Positions 19,258 to 27,506 of a DNA stretch of 64,000 nt are shown here, one piece after another. How positions within the stretch are numbered: position 1 is the first letter of the stretch; every line of letters begins with the position of its first letter. The notes below the pieces were generated by a model. That model worked only from the letters and a program-made list of their open reading frames with translations, had not been told where the DNA came from and did no database searches. The stretch is from Plut-88900 sp963668115. GTDB taxonomy: Bacteria > Chloroflexota > Dehalococcoidia > Plut-88900. The DNA lies in NCBI GenBank assembly GCA_963668115.1, contig OY764147.1, forward strand, positions 2,108,001-2,172,000. Direction: 5' to 3'. A program made the translations under genes and the position numbers.

Positions 19258-20880
19258 ATGACGAATAGGCTTTATTACGGGGACAACCTGGAGATTTTGC
19301 GGCAGTACGTGGCTGATGAGTCGGTGGATTTGGTTTATCTTGATCCGCCGTTTAACTCGAATGCGACGTATAACGTGCTGTTCAAGGAGAGGACGGGGGA
19401 GGAGTCTCCGGCGCAGATAAAGGCGTTTACGGATACGTGGGAGTGGACATCGGAATCGGAGCGGACGCTTTTGCAGGAGATCATGGGGAATCCGGCGGCG
19501 TCGGCGAAGGTGAAGGAGATGGTAGCGGCATTCCTGAATTTCATAGGCAGGAACGCGATGATGGCGTACCTGGTGATGATGACGCCCCGGTTGGTGGAGC
19601 TGCGGCGGGTGCTGAAGCCTACGGGGTCGATATATCTGCATTGCGATCCGACGGCGGGGCACTATCTCAAACTGTTAATGGACACGGTCTTCGGGCCACA
19701 GAATTTCAGGAATGAAATTGTTTGGCCTAGGACTAATGCCCATCATGATGCCAAGCGATATGGTCGTATCCACGATTCTCTTTTGTATTACTGCAAGTCA
19801 TCAAAATATACGTGGAATCCTCTTTACACACCGTATTCGACAGAGCAAATCAACACCCATTATTCTCATGTTGAAGAAGCTACGGGAAGGCATTTTCGGC
19901 TGAGTGATTTAAGTGCGCAGAAGCCTGGTGGCGATGTTGAGTATGAGTGGCATGGGGTTAAACCACCGGTGGGCAGATATTGGGCCTATTCCAAAGCCAA
20001 TATGGAAGCATTTGAAAAGGATGGCCGCCTTTACTACACCAAAAATGGAAGGCCATTCTTGAAGAAGTATCTCGACGAAATGCCGGGTAACCCATTACAA
20101 GATATCTGGGCTGATGTTTCGTTCATACACGGGTCGTCCGCGGAGCTTCTCGGATATAAGACCCAGAAGCCTCTCGCCTTGTTGGAGCGAATAATCGAAG
20201 CGTCGTCGAAAGAGGGGGACGTGGTGCTGGACCCGTTCTGCGGGTGTGGGACGGCAGTGGCGGCGTCGCAGAAGCTGAATCGGGGGTGGATTGGGATAGA
20301 CATTACGCATTTGGCGGTGGCGTTGATGAAGAACCGGTTGAAGACGGGATACGGGCTGGTCGCAGGGAAAGACTACGAGGTGGTGGGGGAGCCGGTGGAC
20401 GTGGGGAGCGCCCGGGCGTTGGCGGAGCAGGACAGGTTCCAGTTCCAGTATTGGGCGATGTCGCTGCTGGAGGCTCTGCCTCGGGGGGACGAGAAGAAGG
20501 GGGCGGACAGGGGGATAGACGGGGTGGTGCATTTCGTCGATGGGCCAAAGCAGAAGATGGAGAAGGCGGTGGTGCAGGTTAAGAGCGGGAAGGTGTCGTC
20601 GCCGCATATCCGGGACCTCAAGGGGACGATGGAGAGGGAGAAGGCGGCGATGGGGCTGTTCATCACGCTGGAGGAGCCGACGCGGGAGATGGAGAGGGAG
20701 GCGGTGAGTGCGGGTTTCTATCAGTCGGAGTTGTGGCAGAGGGATTTTCCGAGGATGCAGATTCGGACTGTGGGGGACCTATTGGCGGGGAGGGAGTTTG
20801 AGATACCGAGCCAGCCGTCGGGGTACAAGGCTGCGCCTCGGGTGAGGCGTAAGGAGGGGAAGCAGGGGAGGTTGGGGTAG
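19258..20880 (+). CDS. site-specific DNA methyltransferase fused to Mrr-like nuclease domain
   Basis: 540-residue single-chain modification-restriction candidate. The N-terminal methyltransferase is of the permuted beta class: catalytic DPPF at residues 29-32 and the SAM-binding DPFCGCGT near residue 325. Between them, roughly nucleotides 19690-20200, base composition becomes clearly AT-richer; this is where the target-recognition region would lie. After a linker, GADRGIDGVV (near 415) and VVQVKSG (near 438-444) form a D...Q-V-K pattern like the Mrr/PD-(D/E)xK nuclease core. The methylase probably makes an exocyclic amino methylation (DPPF type). It lies between two direct repeats, suggesting acquisition as a unit. 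The nuclease assignment is motif-based and not certain. Confidence 0.8.
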   Translation: MTNRLYYGDNLEILRQYVADESVDLVYLDPPFNSNATYNVLFKERTGEESPAQIKAFTDTWEWTSESERTLLQEIMGNPAASAKVKEMVAAFLNFIGRNAMMAYLVMMTPRLVELRRVLKPTGSIYLHCDPTAGHYLKLLMDTVFGPQNFRNEIVWPRTNAHHDAKRYGRIHDSLLYYCKSSKYTWNPLYTPYSTEQINTHYSHVEEATGRHFRLSDLSAQKPGGDVEYEWHGVKPPVGRYWAYSKANMEAFEKDGRLYYTKNGRPFLKKYLDEMPGNPLQDIWADVSFIHGSSAELLGYKTQKPLALLERIIEASSKEGDVVLDPFCGCGTAVAASQKLNRGWIGIDITHLAVALMKNRLKTGYGLVAGKDYEVVGEPVDVGSARALAEQDRFQFQYWAMSLLEALPRGDEKKGADRGIDGVVHFVDGPKQKMEKAVVQVKSGKVSSPHIRDLKGTMEREKAAMGLFITLEEPTREMEREAVSAGFYQSELWQRDFPRMQIRTVGDLLAGREFEIPSQPSGYKAAPRVRRKEGKQGRLG

Positions 20881-20910
20881 GGGGAAGGACTAAGCACATA
20901 GGAGACAGGC

Positions 20911-21171
20911 ATGGCAAAGGGTAAAATGTGTCCATTGTGCGAAGAGAACAGGTTTCATGTAGATGACGAAAAAGCATGTAGAGTGTGTTGGGGTTGCGGC
21001 TTTATAGGATGGCGATTGACCGATCCCATAGAGTCCGGAGGGGGAATGGGTTATAGATGCGCAGACTGTACAGAGAATACACTGTACTCTCTCATCGACG
21101 TGACCGGGGTGGATGTGTACAGGTGCTCGACGTGCCTTTTTGTGGGCGTGAAACCACCCGACAAGAAGTGA
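20911..21171 (+). CDS. small multi-CxxC zinc-ribbon-like protein
   Basis: Not recognised. 86 residues with four Cys pairs: CPLC (residues 7-10), CRVCWGC (near 23-29), CADC (near 50-53) and CSTC (near 72-75). This is enough ligands for two zinc sites. It starts 30 bases after the methyltransferase gene with a good GGAGA ribosome site, so it is probably co-transcribed, and both lie inside the 54-base direct repeats. Codon use is AT-richer than the core genes. It may be an accessory to the modification-restriction protein; that is inference. Confidence 0.65.
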   Translation: MAKGKMCPLCEENRFHVDDEKACRVCWGCGFIGWRLTDPIESGGGMGYRCADCTENTLYSLIDVTGVDVYRCSTCLFVGVKPPDKK

Positions 21172-21205
21172 TCAGGGGGTGACCGGAAGGAGACAGGTGG
21201 GGGGA

Positions 21206-21259
21206 TGTCTGAACTGTGATTCATGAGATTGAGGGATTGTTTTGATTTGTTGGGAGGGG
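21206..21259. repeat. 54-base direct repeat with GATT periodicity (right copy)
   Basis: Matches 18916-18969 in the same orientation with one mismatch (ATGAGATT versus ATGGGATT). It lies 34 bases after the zinc-ribbon gene. Confidence 0.85.
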
Positions 21260-21274
21260 AGGGGGCACCCTGCG

Positions 21275-21378
21275 GCGCCCCGCGGGATGGATTTACGCCA
21301 TAGGCGCACTTTCAGCCCGTGTCGGGGCACGGGAATGATCCGCCATAGGCGGACAGGCTCCCCTCGGAGGTGGGGATG
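21275..21378. repeat. dispersed hairpin repeats
   Basis: Starts CCCCGCGGGATGGATT, then GCCATAGGCGCACTTTCAGC and a CCCGTGTCGGGGCACGGG palindrome. It ends with the GCCATAGGCGGACAGGCTCC..GGAGGTGG unit, which also occurs at 18873-18912 with one mismatch. No gene lies between 21172 and 21384. Confidence 0.65.
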
Positions 21379-21384
21379 GGGGGG

Positions 21385-21783
21385 TTAGCCACCCATTTGG
21401 GCGATGCGTCGGGCCATCCAGGTGATGTAGGCGGTGCGGGTCATTTTGCGGCGTCGGGCTTCGCTGTCGATGAAGGCGGCGACGCCTTCGTCGAGGGTGA
21501 GGTTTGCCCTTACTTTGCGGCCCGAGACCCTTATGAGGGGTATGGAGACTAGCTGGCTGCCCTTTGGGACATCGATCGACTGGAAGGGGCTGGGGCCGGG
21601 CAGGACTTCCCCGTCTTCTTCCACATCCAGGGTGTAGTCACGCAAGGCATCCTCGGCGTTTACGAGGGCGTCCTCAACCGTGTAGCCCATAGCGACACAA
21701 CCCGGCAAGTCGGGGAATACGACTCCATAAGCGCCTTCCCGTCCGTCTACAAAGGCGGGGTAGCGGAGTGTCTCATTGCCCAT
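21385..21783 (-). CDS. hicB: HicB-family antitoxin
   Basis: 132-residue antitoxin of a HicAB toxin-antitoxin system. The N-terminal partial RNase-H-like fold is typical (YGVVFPDLPGCVAMGYTVEDALVNAEDAL). The C-terminal part (VRANLTLDEGVAAFIDSEARRRKMTRTAYITWMARR) looks like a ribbon-helix-helix DNA-binding domain, which would allow it to repress its own operon. It is the second gene, 11 bases after hicA. Confidence 0.9.
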   Translation of the reverse strand: MGNETLRYPAFVDGREGAYGVVFPDLPGCVAMGYTVEDALVNAEDALRDYTLDVEEDGEVLPGPSPFQSIDVPKGSQLVSIPLIRVSGRKVRANLTLDEGVAAFIDSEARRRKMTRTAYITWMARRIAQMGG

Positions 21784-21794
21784 AATGAATGCTC

Positions 21795-21983
21795 CTACTC
21801 ATTCCAGCCTGCTACCTTCGAAATGTCTGCGGCAACCGGTATTGAAATAGTCTTGTGGCGTGGAAGGGTGATTCTACCCTTGCGATCAGGGTGCTTGTAA
21901 ATGTCGTGCTTCCCACCGTGTCGGGCCAAATACCAGCCCTCGCGCTCCAACCTTTGCAAGACCTTGCGCCTGCTGACTTCCAT
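21795..21983 (-). CDS. hicA: HicA-family mRNA interferase toxin
   Basis: 62-residue double-stranded-RNA-binding-fold toxin that cleaves mRNA when free of HicB. MEVSRRKVLQRLEREGWYLARHGGKHDIYKHP carries the conserved G-x-x-x-x-R-x-x-G-x-K/S-H core with the catalytic His, then the strand RITLPRHKTISIPVAADI. First gene of the pair; HicB follows. The toxin looks intact. Confidence 0.9.
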   Translation of the reverse strand: MEVSRRKVLQRLEREGWYLARHGGKHDIYKHPDRKGRITLPRHKTISIPVAADISKVAGWNE

Positions 21984-22167
21984 CAGGTGTCCATATTAGC
22001 ACTTATTGCTGGTGCGGGAAAAGAGTGGCACGGGTTCCGGACGGTAGGGGAGTTCAAGGGCGGACAGGGAGGGGGATGTTAGCAGGCATGGGATATTATA
22101 GGGAGGCAGGGCGGGGCAAGGGGTTGATGGCGCGGTTGGAAACTCAGGGAAGCAAAAGGGGGCAGGC

Positions 22168-23346
22168 ATGAAGAACGGGTACAGGATTTTCGATGCGGAC
22201 ATGCACATCATGGAGGACTTGAAGTTCGTGGAGTATATGCCGGCGGAGTACCGGGACCGGGGGCCGAAGGCGATTCCACTCGATGAGAGTTTCCCGGACT
22301 TTACGGGGTCGACGCTGGAGGGGAGGGCGTTGTCGGGGCCTATGTATATATACCCGGAACCCGAGATGAAACCCAACGCAGCCCTGGCCCGAAAGTCCTA
22401 CGCAGAGGGCATGGCGAAGTACGAGGAGGAGCGGGCGGACGGATTCGGTCCGAAGTCGCAGATGGTGGCCCTGGAGACGGAGGGGATCGACATAGCGGCG
22501 ATGTACCCTTCGTCGACTATATTGAGCTTTCCCACTCCAAAGATGAACGGGCTGGACCCGAAGCTGTCGGCGGCGATATGCAAGGGATACAACGACTGGC
22601 TTACGGACTTCTGCTCGGCGGACAGCTCTCGGATGAAGGGCGTCGCGGCTACGCCGATACACGACGTTGAGGAGTCGGTGGTGGAGATCAGTCGGGCGGT
22701 GAAGGAGAACTCGATGATCGCAGCGTATATCCGGCCGAACGTGATAAACGGTCGGAACCTGCACGACGCCTACTATGAGCCCTTGTACTCGCTGTTGGAG
22801 GAGTTGGACATCCCACTGGTGGTGCACGAGGGGACGGCGGGCGGGCCCCCGGGGGCCGACCAGCGGTTCCTGGGGAACTGGGTGATGATGCACATGGCGG
22901 CGCACCCGCTGGAGCAGATGCTGGGGAGCGAGAGCATAGTGGTCGGGGGTGTGCTGGAGCGGCACCCGAAGCTGAGGGTGGCGTTCCTGGAGTGCGGGTG
23001 CAGCTGGCTAGTGTACTGGCTGTGGAGGCTGGACGAGGAGCTGGAGGCGTGGGGCTGGCACGAGGTGCCGTGGCTGAAGAAGAAGCCGAGCGAGTATTTC
23101 ATGGAGCAGTGCTACGTGTCGATGGAGGGGGATGAGCCGGGGGTGAAGTACTACGTGGAGATGTTCGGGAACGACCGGCTTTTATGGGCGTCGGACTACC
23201 CGCACCCGGATGCGGGGTATCCGCACGCGACGGAGGAGTTCTTAGCTTTGGAATCGATATCGGAGGAGACGAAGAGGAAGGTATTGTGGGACAACCCGAT
23301 GGGGTTTTATGGGTTGGGAGGGGGAGTGGAAGGCAGGAAGGATTAA
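22168..23346 (+). CDS. amidohydrolase-2 family metal-dependent hydrolase
   Basis: 392-residue TIM-barrel hydrolase/decarboxylase of the amidohydrolase-2 (ACMSD-like) family. The metal site is visible: FDADMHIMED at the start, VVHEG near residue 215, and the late Asp in LLWASDYPHPD near residue 345. Chemistry in the family is C-C or C-N bond cleavage of ring-derived acids; the substrate cannot be read. It starts with a GGGGGCAGGC ribosome region before ATG 22168. About 35 codons of its 3' end recur as a fragment at 23969-24075, implying a lost tandem paralog or a rearrangement. Confidence 0.88.
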   Translation: MKNGYRIFDADMHIMEDLKFVEYMPAEYRDRGPKAIPLDESFPDFTGSTLEGRALSGPMYIYPEPEMKPNAALARKSYAEGMAKYEEERADGFGPKSQMVALETEGIDIAAMYPSSTILSFPTPKMNGLDPKLSAAICKGYNDWLTDFCSADSSRMKGVAATPIHDVEESVVEISRAVKENSMIAAYIRPNVINGRNLHDAYYEPLYSLLEELDIPLVVHEGTAGGPPGADQRFLGNWVMMHMAAHPLEQMLGSESIVVGGVLERHPKLRVAFLECGCSWLVYWLWRLDEELEAWGWHEVPWLKKKPSEYFMEQCYVSMEGDEPGVKYYVEMFGNDRLLWASDYPHPDAGYPHATEEFLALESISEETKRKVLWDNPMGFYGLGGGVEGRKD

Positions 23347-23389
23347 GAAAGAACTGAACAGGGTCGGGTTTGCATAGTGGAAATGGGGG

Positions 23390-23919
23390 TCAGTTCTCGG
23401 GGAGAAGCATGACGGTTACGTTCTGCTGCGCTGCACGGGCTTTCCGCTCGTTGTCTGCGTTAGCGCTGACGACTGCCGGGAACACGGGATGAGCGGTGAC
23501 GGCTGACAGGATAGGAGCGCGGCGGGCAACCCTTTCGATATCCGAGTCGCCAGTGGTAATGGAGACTTCGGCAACTACGTGGACATCGGCGTCGTCGGAG
23601 TTGCGCTTGGCGGCGAATACGAGGTCAAGGTTGAGAAGCTCCTGGAATTGATCGGGTGTAAGGAGTCCGGTCTTCCGGGCGTCGTCCAGGAGGGATGCGA
23701 ACTGGGTGTCGAATCCAGTCCGCGCACCCTGCAGGACCTTGATCCCGGAAAGGTCAAGGTAGCGATAGGCCAAGCTGCGGATGGCCTTTTCAACCTTGAA
23801 TTCGTACATCCAGCCCATTGTCAACTCTGCTGGTTGACGAGGCCCCGGATCGTGTCTCTCCACTCCGGGTGTTCCCGCAGGACTCGGGCGAGGTCGCTAA
23901 TGTCGTTGATGGTGGTCAT
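23390..23919 (-). pseudogene. broken gene: coiled-coil plus PD-(D/E)xK-like domain family, core deleted
   Basis: Two frames that look like one damaged gene. The 5' part, ATG 23919 to TGA 23821, encodes only 32 residues (INDISDLARVLREHPEWRDT), the usual N-terminus of a family that continues into a long coiled coil. Two bases later, in another frame, ATG 23818 opens 142 residues (to 23390) that resemble the family's C-terminal nuclease-like domain: LDLVFAAKR and VVAEVSITTGDSDIERVARRA. The coiled coil is missing. The downstream piece could still be made as a small protein. Family assignment is from memory of sequence pattern; the truncation is read directly. Confidence 0.6.
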
Positions 23920-23968
23920 GGCTACAACCGCTCCAAGTGCATATTATACTTCGTCGGGCACAGGGGAG

Positions 23969-24075
23969 TGGCAACTGAAGAGGACCACCTGGCCTTGGAG
24001 TCGATATCCGGGGAGGCGAAGAGGAAGGTATTGTGGGACAACCCGATGGGGTTTTATGGGTTGGGAGGGGGTTAA
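23969..24075 (+). pseudogene. 3' fragment of an amidohydrolase paralog
   Basis: Encodes ATEEDHLALESISGEAKRKV and then WDNPMGFYGLGGG before a stop. This is nearly the same as the last conserved residues of the amidohydrolase at 22168-23346. The match covers about 85 bases and is nearly perfect over its second half. No start or metal site remains. Its stop overlaps the stop of the restriction gene on the other strand, so it marks a junction. Confidence 0.85.
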
Positions 24076-25112
24076 TTGCGATCTCGGGTTCTGAAGCTTC
24101 CAATGCCAGTGCATTCAATCAGTCTATCCAAGTTCTTGGACGTGAATACCTTTCCGTTGGTAGCCAAGAGAAGCTTCCTCATGTCCTCTCTTCTTACCTT
24201 AAATCCGCGGCCAGCGATCACGGCTATAACCTCATACTTCCGTGCACCGAGCTGCCCTCCACTCGTGGACAGCTCGGCGAGATGCTGAACGCGGGTAACT
24301 TTATCGCGGGCCGTACCGTCGTCTTCGGTTAATTTAGCTTCAATGATGATTTGCGGGTTGAATTCGTCTGGTATCACGAAATCGGGGGCCTGATCAAAGT
24401 TAGGAATCTGTTCCGCCCTGCCAACTTTGCGGAAACTAATGCCTCCGCCATGCAACACTTTCTCGATTGCATTCTCTAAAGCATCTCCAACTAATTCACT
24501 AACAGAATCGCGGTGGGATGCAAACGGTCTGCCTAAATAGCGTTCATAGAGAAGCGTCGGGTATGGAACACCGAAGTCAGCTAGATGTCCAAGGCTGGCA
24601 ATCCCATGAGAGGTATCTACTTTGTCAAGGCGATGGAGAAGGTGATTCTCCAATGCAGGTGCTCCTGTTTCCAGCAAATCGCAAGCGGTAGCAACAAGAG
24701 CCGCAATGCGTTCAACCGTAACGTTATTCCTTGCTCCCAGTGGTGCTAGGGGCGCAGACCTAATTCTGCGTTCAATGCTACGTGCACCATTTTGGTCAAC
24801 TACCACGTTTGTGCGCTCGGTAGTTAGATATGCCCATTCCGGCGGACTCAATCCCAATATAGTTCTAAGAACGATCAGAGCAACCGGCGATTCATTGATT
24901 GCGGCTGCGATCGATTCAGGAGAGAGTTCCCGAAAATCTTTTGTGGCCTTCTTCAGAGATTGATAACCGGCCTCAAACACGGAATATTCTATGAAGTCGG
25001 GGCCTTTGGGCATCTGCAGGAATTCTGACTCAAGGGAAGAAAATACTGCGTCAACATGCCGGTCCAAATCCAACTTCACTTGCGCAAAAGGAACTTCAAA
25101 AGGAAACGGCAT
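24072..25112 (-). CDS. restriction endonuclease of a type II-like system
   Basis: 346 residues. A PD-(D/E)xK core is visible near residues 242-258: PDFVIPDEFNPQIIIEAKL. The rest is not similar to anything I can name. It overlaps the end of the methyltransferase gene by 17 bases and is translated after it. Base composition is clearly lower in GC than that of the chromosome around it, like its partner, which points to horizontal acquisition. The assignment rests on the nuclease motif plus the methyltransferase neighbour. Confidence 0.75.
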   Translation of the reverse strand: MPFPFEVPFAQVKLDLDRHVDAVFSSLESEFLQMPKGPDFIEYSVFEAGYQSLKKATKDFRELSPESIAAAINESPVALIVLRTILGLSPPEWAYLTTERTNVVVDQNGARSIERRIRSAPLAPLGARNNVTVERIAALVATACDLLETGAPALENHLLHRLDKVDTSHGIASLGHLADFGVPYPTLLYERYLGRPFASHRDSVSELVGDALENAIEKVLHGGGISFRKVGRAEQIPNFDQAPDFVIPDEFNPQIIIEAKLTEDDGTARDKVTRVQHLAELSTSGGQLGARKYEVIAVIAGRGFKVRREDMRKLLLATNGKVFTSKNLDRLIECTGIGSFRTRDRN

Positions 25113-27291
25113 CTAGTCTTCTCTCGAACAACCTAGGATTGGCCATTGAGAACCCGTTGTACATTATTCCGTCAGATCCCAAGGTAAGCATTGCCAGCAC
25201 ATTATCTAGGTTCGGTAGCCTGTTTACTGCGTCTGCAAAGCAGTCTAGCTTCTTATCTGTAGAAAAACTCAGATTCCAATCTTTGCGCAGGTTCCAGATA
25301 GCCATCCGAGTCAAGTGGCCGAAGACGATGCACCGGGCGTCACCGCGGGTTGGCCTACGTCCCGCTTGGGAGATTTGAGCTAGATCAGTTGTAACAATAG
25401 TCGCTAGTTCTGCATCAGATTCAAAGAGCCATTGCTTACGCATTCGCCCCTGGTCTCGACAAACAAACACTGTATCGAGGATAGAAGAATTAGTGCCGTG
25501 AATATGTATTGAGCCACCCATTTCGGCGGGGCATGGTAGAGACGCCGAACAAGTCAGACCTGAATCTAGGACAGCGACCCCCACAGCATGATAGGCTTCC
25601 ATCTTATTGTGATGATATGTGAACACTAGCGGAGCACCCGGCTTAAGGGCTTGCGCCATCTTTGAATAAACGGCGGATAGTCCTTCTGTGAAATAGTCAA
25701 GGCCACGAGATTGAGTGATATTACCCGTTAGCTCTTGCTTAGAACGAGTTGAGGAGTTGGCGAATCCTTTCACATCGCGACCAACAAGGCGACGTAGCCA
25801 CACATAGCAAAAGTCCATCAACTCACCATATTGCACGTTGCCGAAGTATGGCGGATCGGTAAAAACAGCATCAAGGGTATTAGGAGGCAATGATACCGTG
25901 GCAGCATCGGCGCAATGAATTGCAACCGCGCGCTGTTGTCCATTGCGGTGAGCGGGTCCAATTGATTCACCTACTATGGGAACCTGCACCGACCGTGAGC
26001 CATGCCGCCTTACCTCGAACGGCTCATCGCAATATCGTTTGGCCTTGACATATTTCTCGATGATGTTGTTCCATCCCCCGGATCCCACATTGACACCCTG
26101 ACCATTTACATTGCCCAACAAATTGGATTCACACTGTATGAGTCCAACTGGGAACCCGTGTATTGAGAATATGTCCAGGGACTTTAGCGCGCGTGCGTCA
26201 TAGCGGCATAGCATGTTCTGATAACGCAACAAGTCCGATAAATTGGTAGCGAGAGCATGGCGTACGCGGATATCTTCGACTTCGCTTATTAGGCTGCAAC
26301 TCAACTCCAAGGCTAGAAGCTGGCGGCTGTTGAACATTTGGATGTAATGACTGTAACCCCAACGATGCAAGCGGTCGGTTTCATCTCCAGACGGGATCGA
26401 TTGGTCCGGGGCAAACTGTACGCGGGTCTCTAGCCAACGCTCCTCGGCCCTGGCAGAACGCATGAGGTCTTTCACATCAGGTTTCTTGAAAAAACGACCT
26501 TTGTGTTCAGACGCGCGGTGAGGATTGTAATACTCAATAGCAAACAACCGATGTTGGGGTGGGCCATCTTCGGAGCGCGGATATCGGTTCGGTTGGCCGC
26601 AATGGGGGCAAATGCATCGGTTACGGCGGGCCGGACCTTCCAATCGGAGTTCAGCGTCACAGCTATAGCAAGTTCCGAGGCATTTAAGAGATGCGACTTC
26701 ATTGAGATAGTTACAGAATGAGCACACAACTACATTAGTTGTGTGGCGCGAATCCTCTGACAAAAGATAGCTGGGAAACAAGTCAATAGAGCGGCTGCAA
26801 TGACTGCAATCAAGGGTCTTGACCCACAAGAAGTACTTTACGGGCACGTCTACGTCGCCGTAGAGGGGGCAATCGGTTAAATAAAGTTCCCCCAATTCTG
26901 AGTGCAACTTGCGAAGCAAACTGTAGGCCTGCGCCTTATAAGAGTCCAGGTTGAGATTCTCTATCTCCTCACGGACGATCCATGCTGACATGGGGTTGAT
27001 GTCCACACCGGTAACGTCACATCCGAGGCGATTCGCTTCAATCAGAGGAGTGCCACCACCCATAAATGGATCGGCTATTTTGCGCCCCGAGAAATCGTTG
27101 GCCTTGAAATAAAGGCTGGGGAGAGGCTCGTCTCCAAACTCGGAAATCATCAAGGATCGGAAGAGTGTGCCTGGTCTACGGGCAAACCACTTGTGCACAG
27201 CGATTATTGGTCGGTAGTTCTGCTGTATCTGTTTCTCTCGTAGCGCCAAGGCGGCAACGAACGGCACATCGAACTTGCTTTCAATGCTCAA
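25096..27291 (-). CDS. DNA methyltransferase with zinc-finger insert (DUF1156-like)
   Basis: 731-residue permuted amino-methyltransferase. The N-terminus has the KWFARRP motif (like the W-A-R-R-P of DUF1156 proteins), then SAM-binding DPFMGGGT near residues 74-81. The middle carries three or four Cys pairs (CSHC, CSFC, CYSC, CICPHC), likely zinc knuckles. The catalytic DPPY is near residue 479. The start is TTG 27291. The low-GC codon use matches the restriction gene that follows, with which it overlaps 17 bases. Large methylases of this type also occur in multi-gene phage-defence systems, but no helicase or other partner is seen here, so a two-gene restriction-modification system is the simplest reading. 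Confidence 0.85.
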   Translation of the reverse strand: MSIESKFDVPFVAALALREKQIQQNYRPIIAVHKWFARRPGTLFRSLMISEFGDEPLPSLYFKANDFSGRKIADPFMGGGTPLIEANRLGCDVTGVDINPMSAWIVREEIENLNLDSYKAQAYSLLRKLHSELGELYLTDCPLYGDVDVPVKYFLWVKTLDCSHCSRSIDLFPSYLLSEDSRHTTNVVVCSFCNYLNEVASLKCLGTCYSCDAELRLEGPARRNRCICPHCGQPNRYPRSEDGPPQHRLFAIEYYNPHRASEHKGRFFKKPDVKDLMRSARAEERWLETRVQFAPDQSIPSGDETDRLHRWGYSHYIQMFNSRQLLALELSCSLISEVEDIRVRHALATNLSDLLRYQNMLCRYDARALKSLDIFSIHGFPVGLIQCESNLLGNVNGQGVNVGSGGWNNIIEKYVKAKRYCDEPFEVRRHGSRSVQVPIVGESIGPAHRNGQQRAVAIHCADAATVSLPPNTLDAVFTDPPYFGNVQYGELMDFCYVWLRRLVGRDVKGFANSSTRSKQELTGNITQSRGLDYFTEGLSAVYSKMAQALKPGAPLVFTYHHNKMEAYHAVGVAVLDSGLTCSASLPCPAEMGGSIHIHGTNSSILDTVFVCRDQGRMRKQWLFESDAELATIVTTDLAQISQAGRRPTRGDARCIVFGHLTRMAIWNLRKDWNLSFSTDKKLDCFADAVNRLPNLDNVLAMLTLGSDGIMYNGFSMANPRLFERRLDAVSF

Positions 27292-27506
27292 TAAACGTCC
27301 TTTTTGGAGTACCTGGCCTTCACGTTCGCAATCATGGCCGCGCCTTTCCCGCTATCGAACCTATTGTTTTGCGCTTCCGTACAACGACAACCCGACTATA
27401 GCATCAAACTGCGGTGAAGATAGCCCCTACCACACATGTGGTTTCGTCTTGGGAAGCAGTCGTATTTCAACGCTCTAAGACAAGGGACGACGAGCGCAGT
27501 CCAGAA

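Noticed and set aside
24072..27291. Part of a larger BREX/DISARM-type defence island
   Set aside because: No helicase, ATPase or phosphatase partner genes are present on either side; only the methylase and nuclease are seen.
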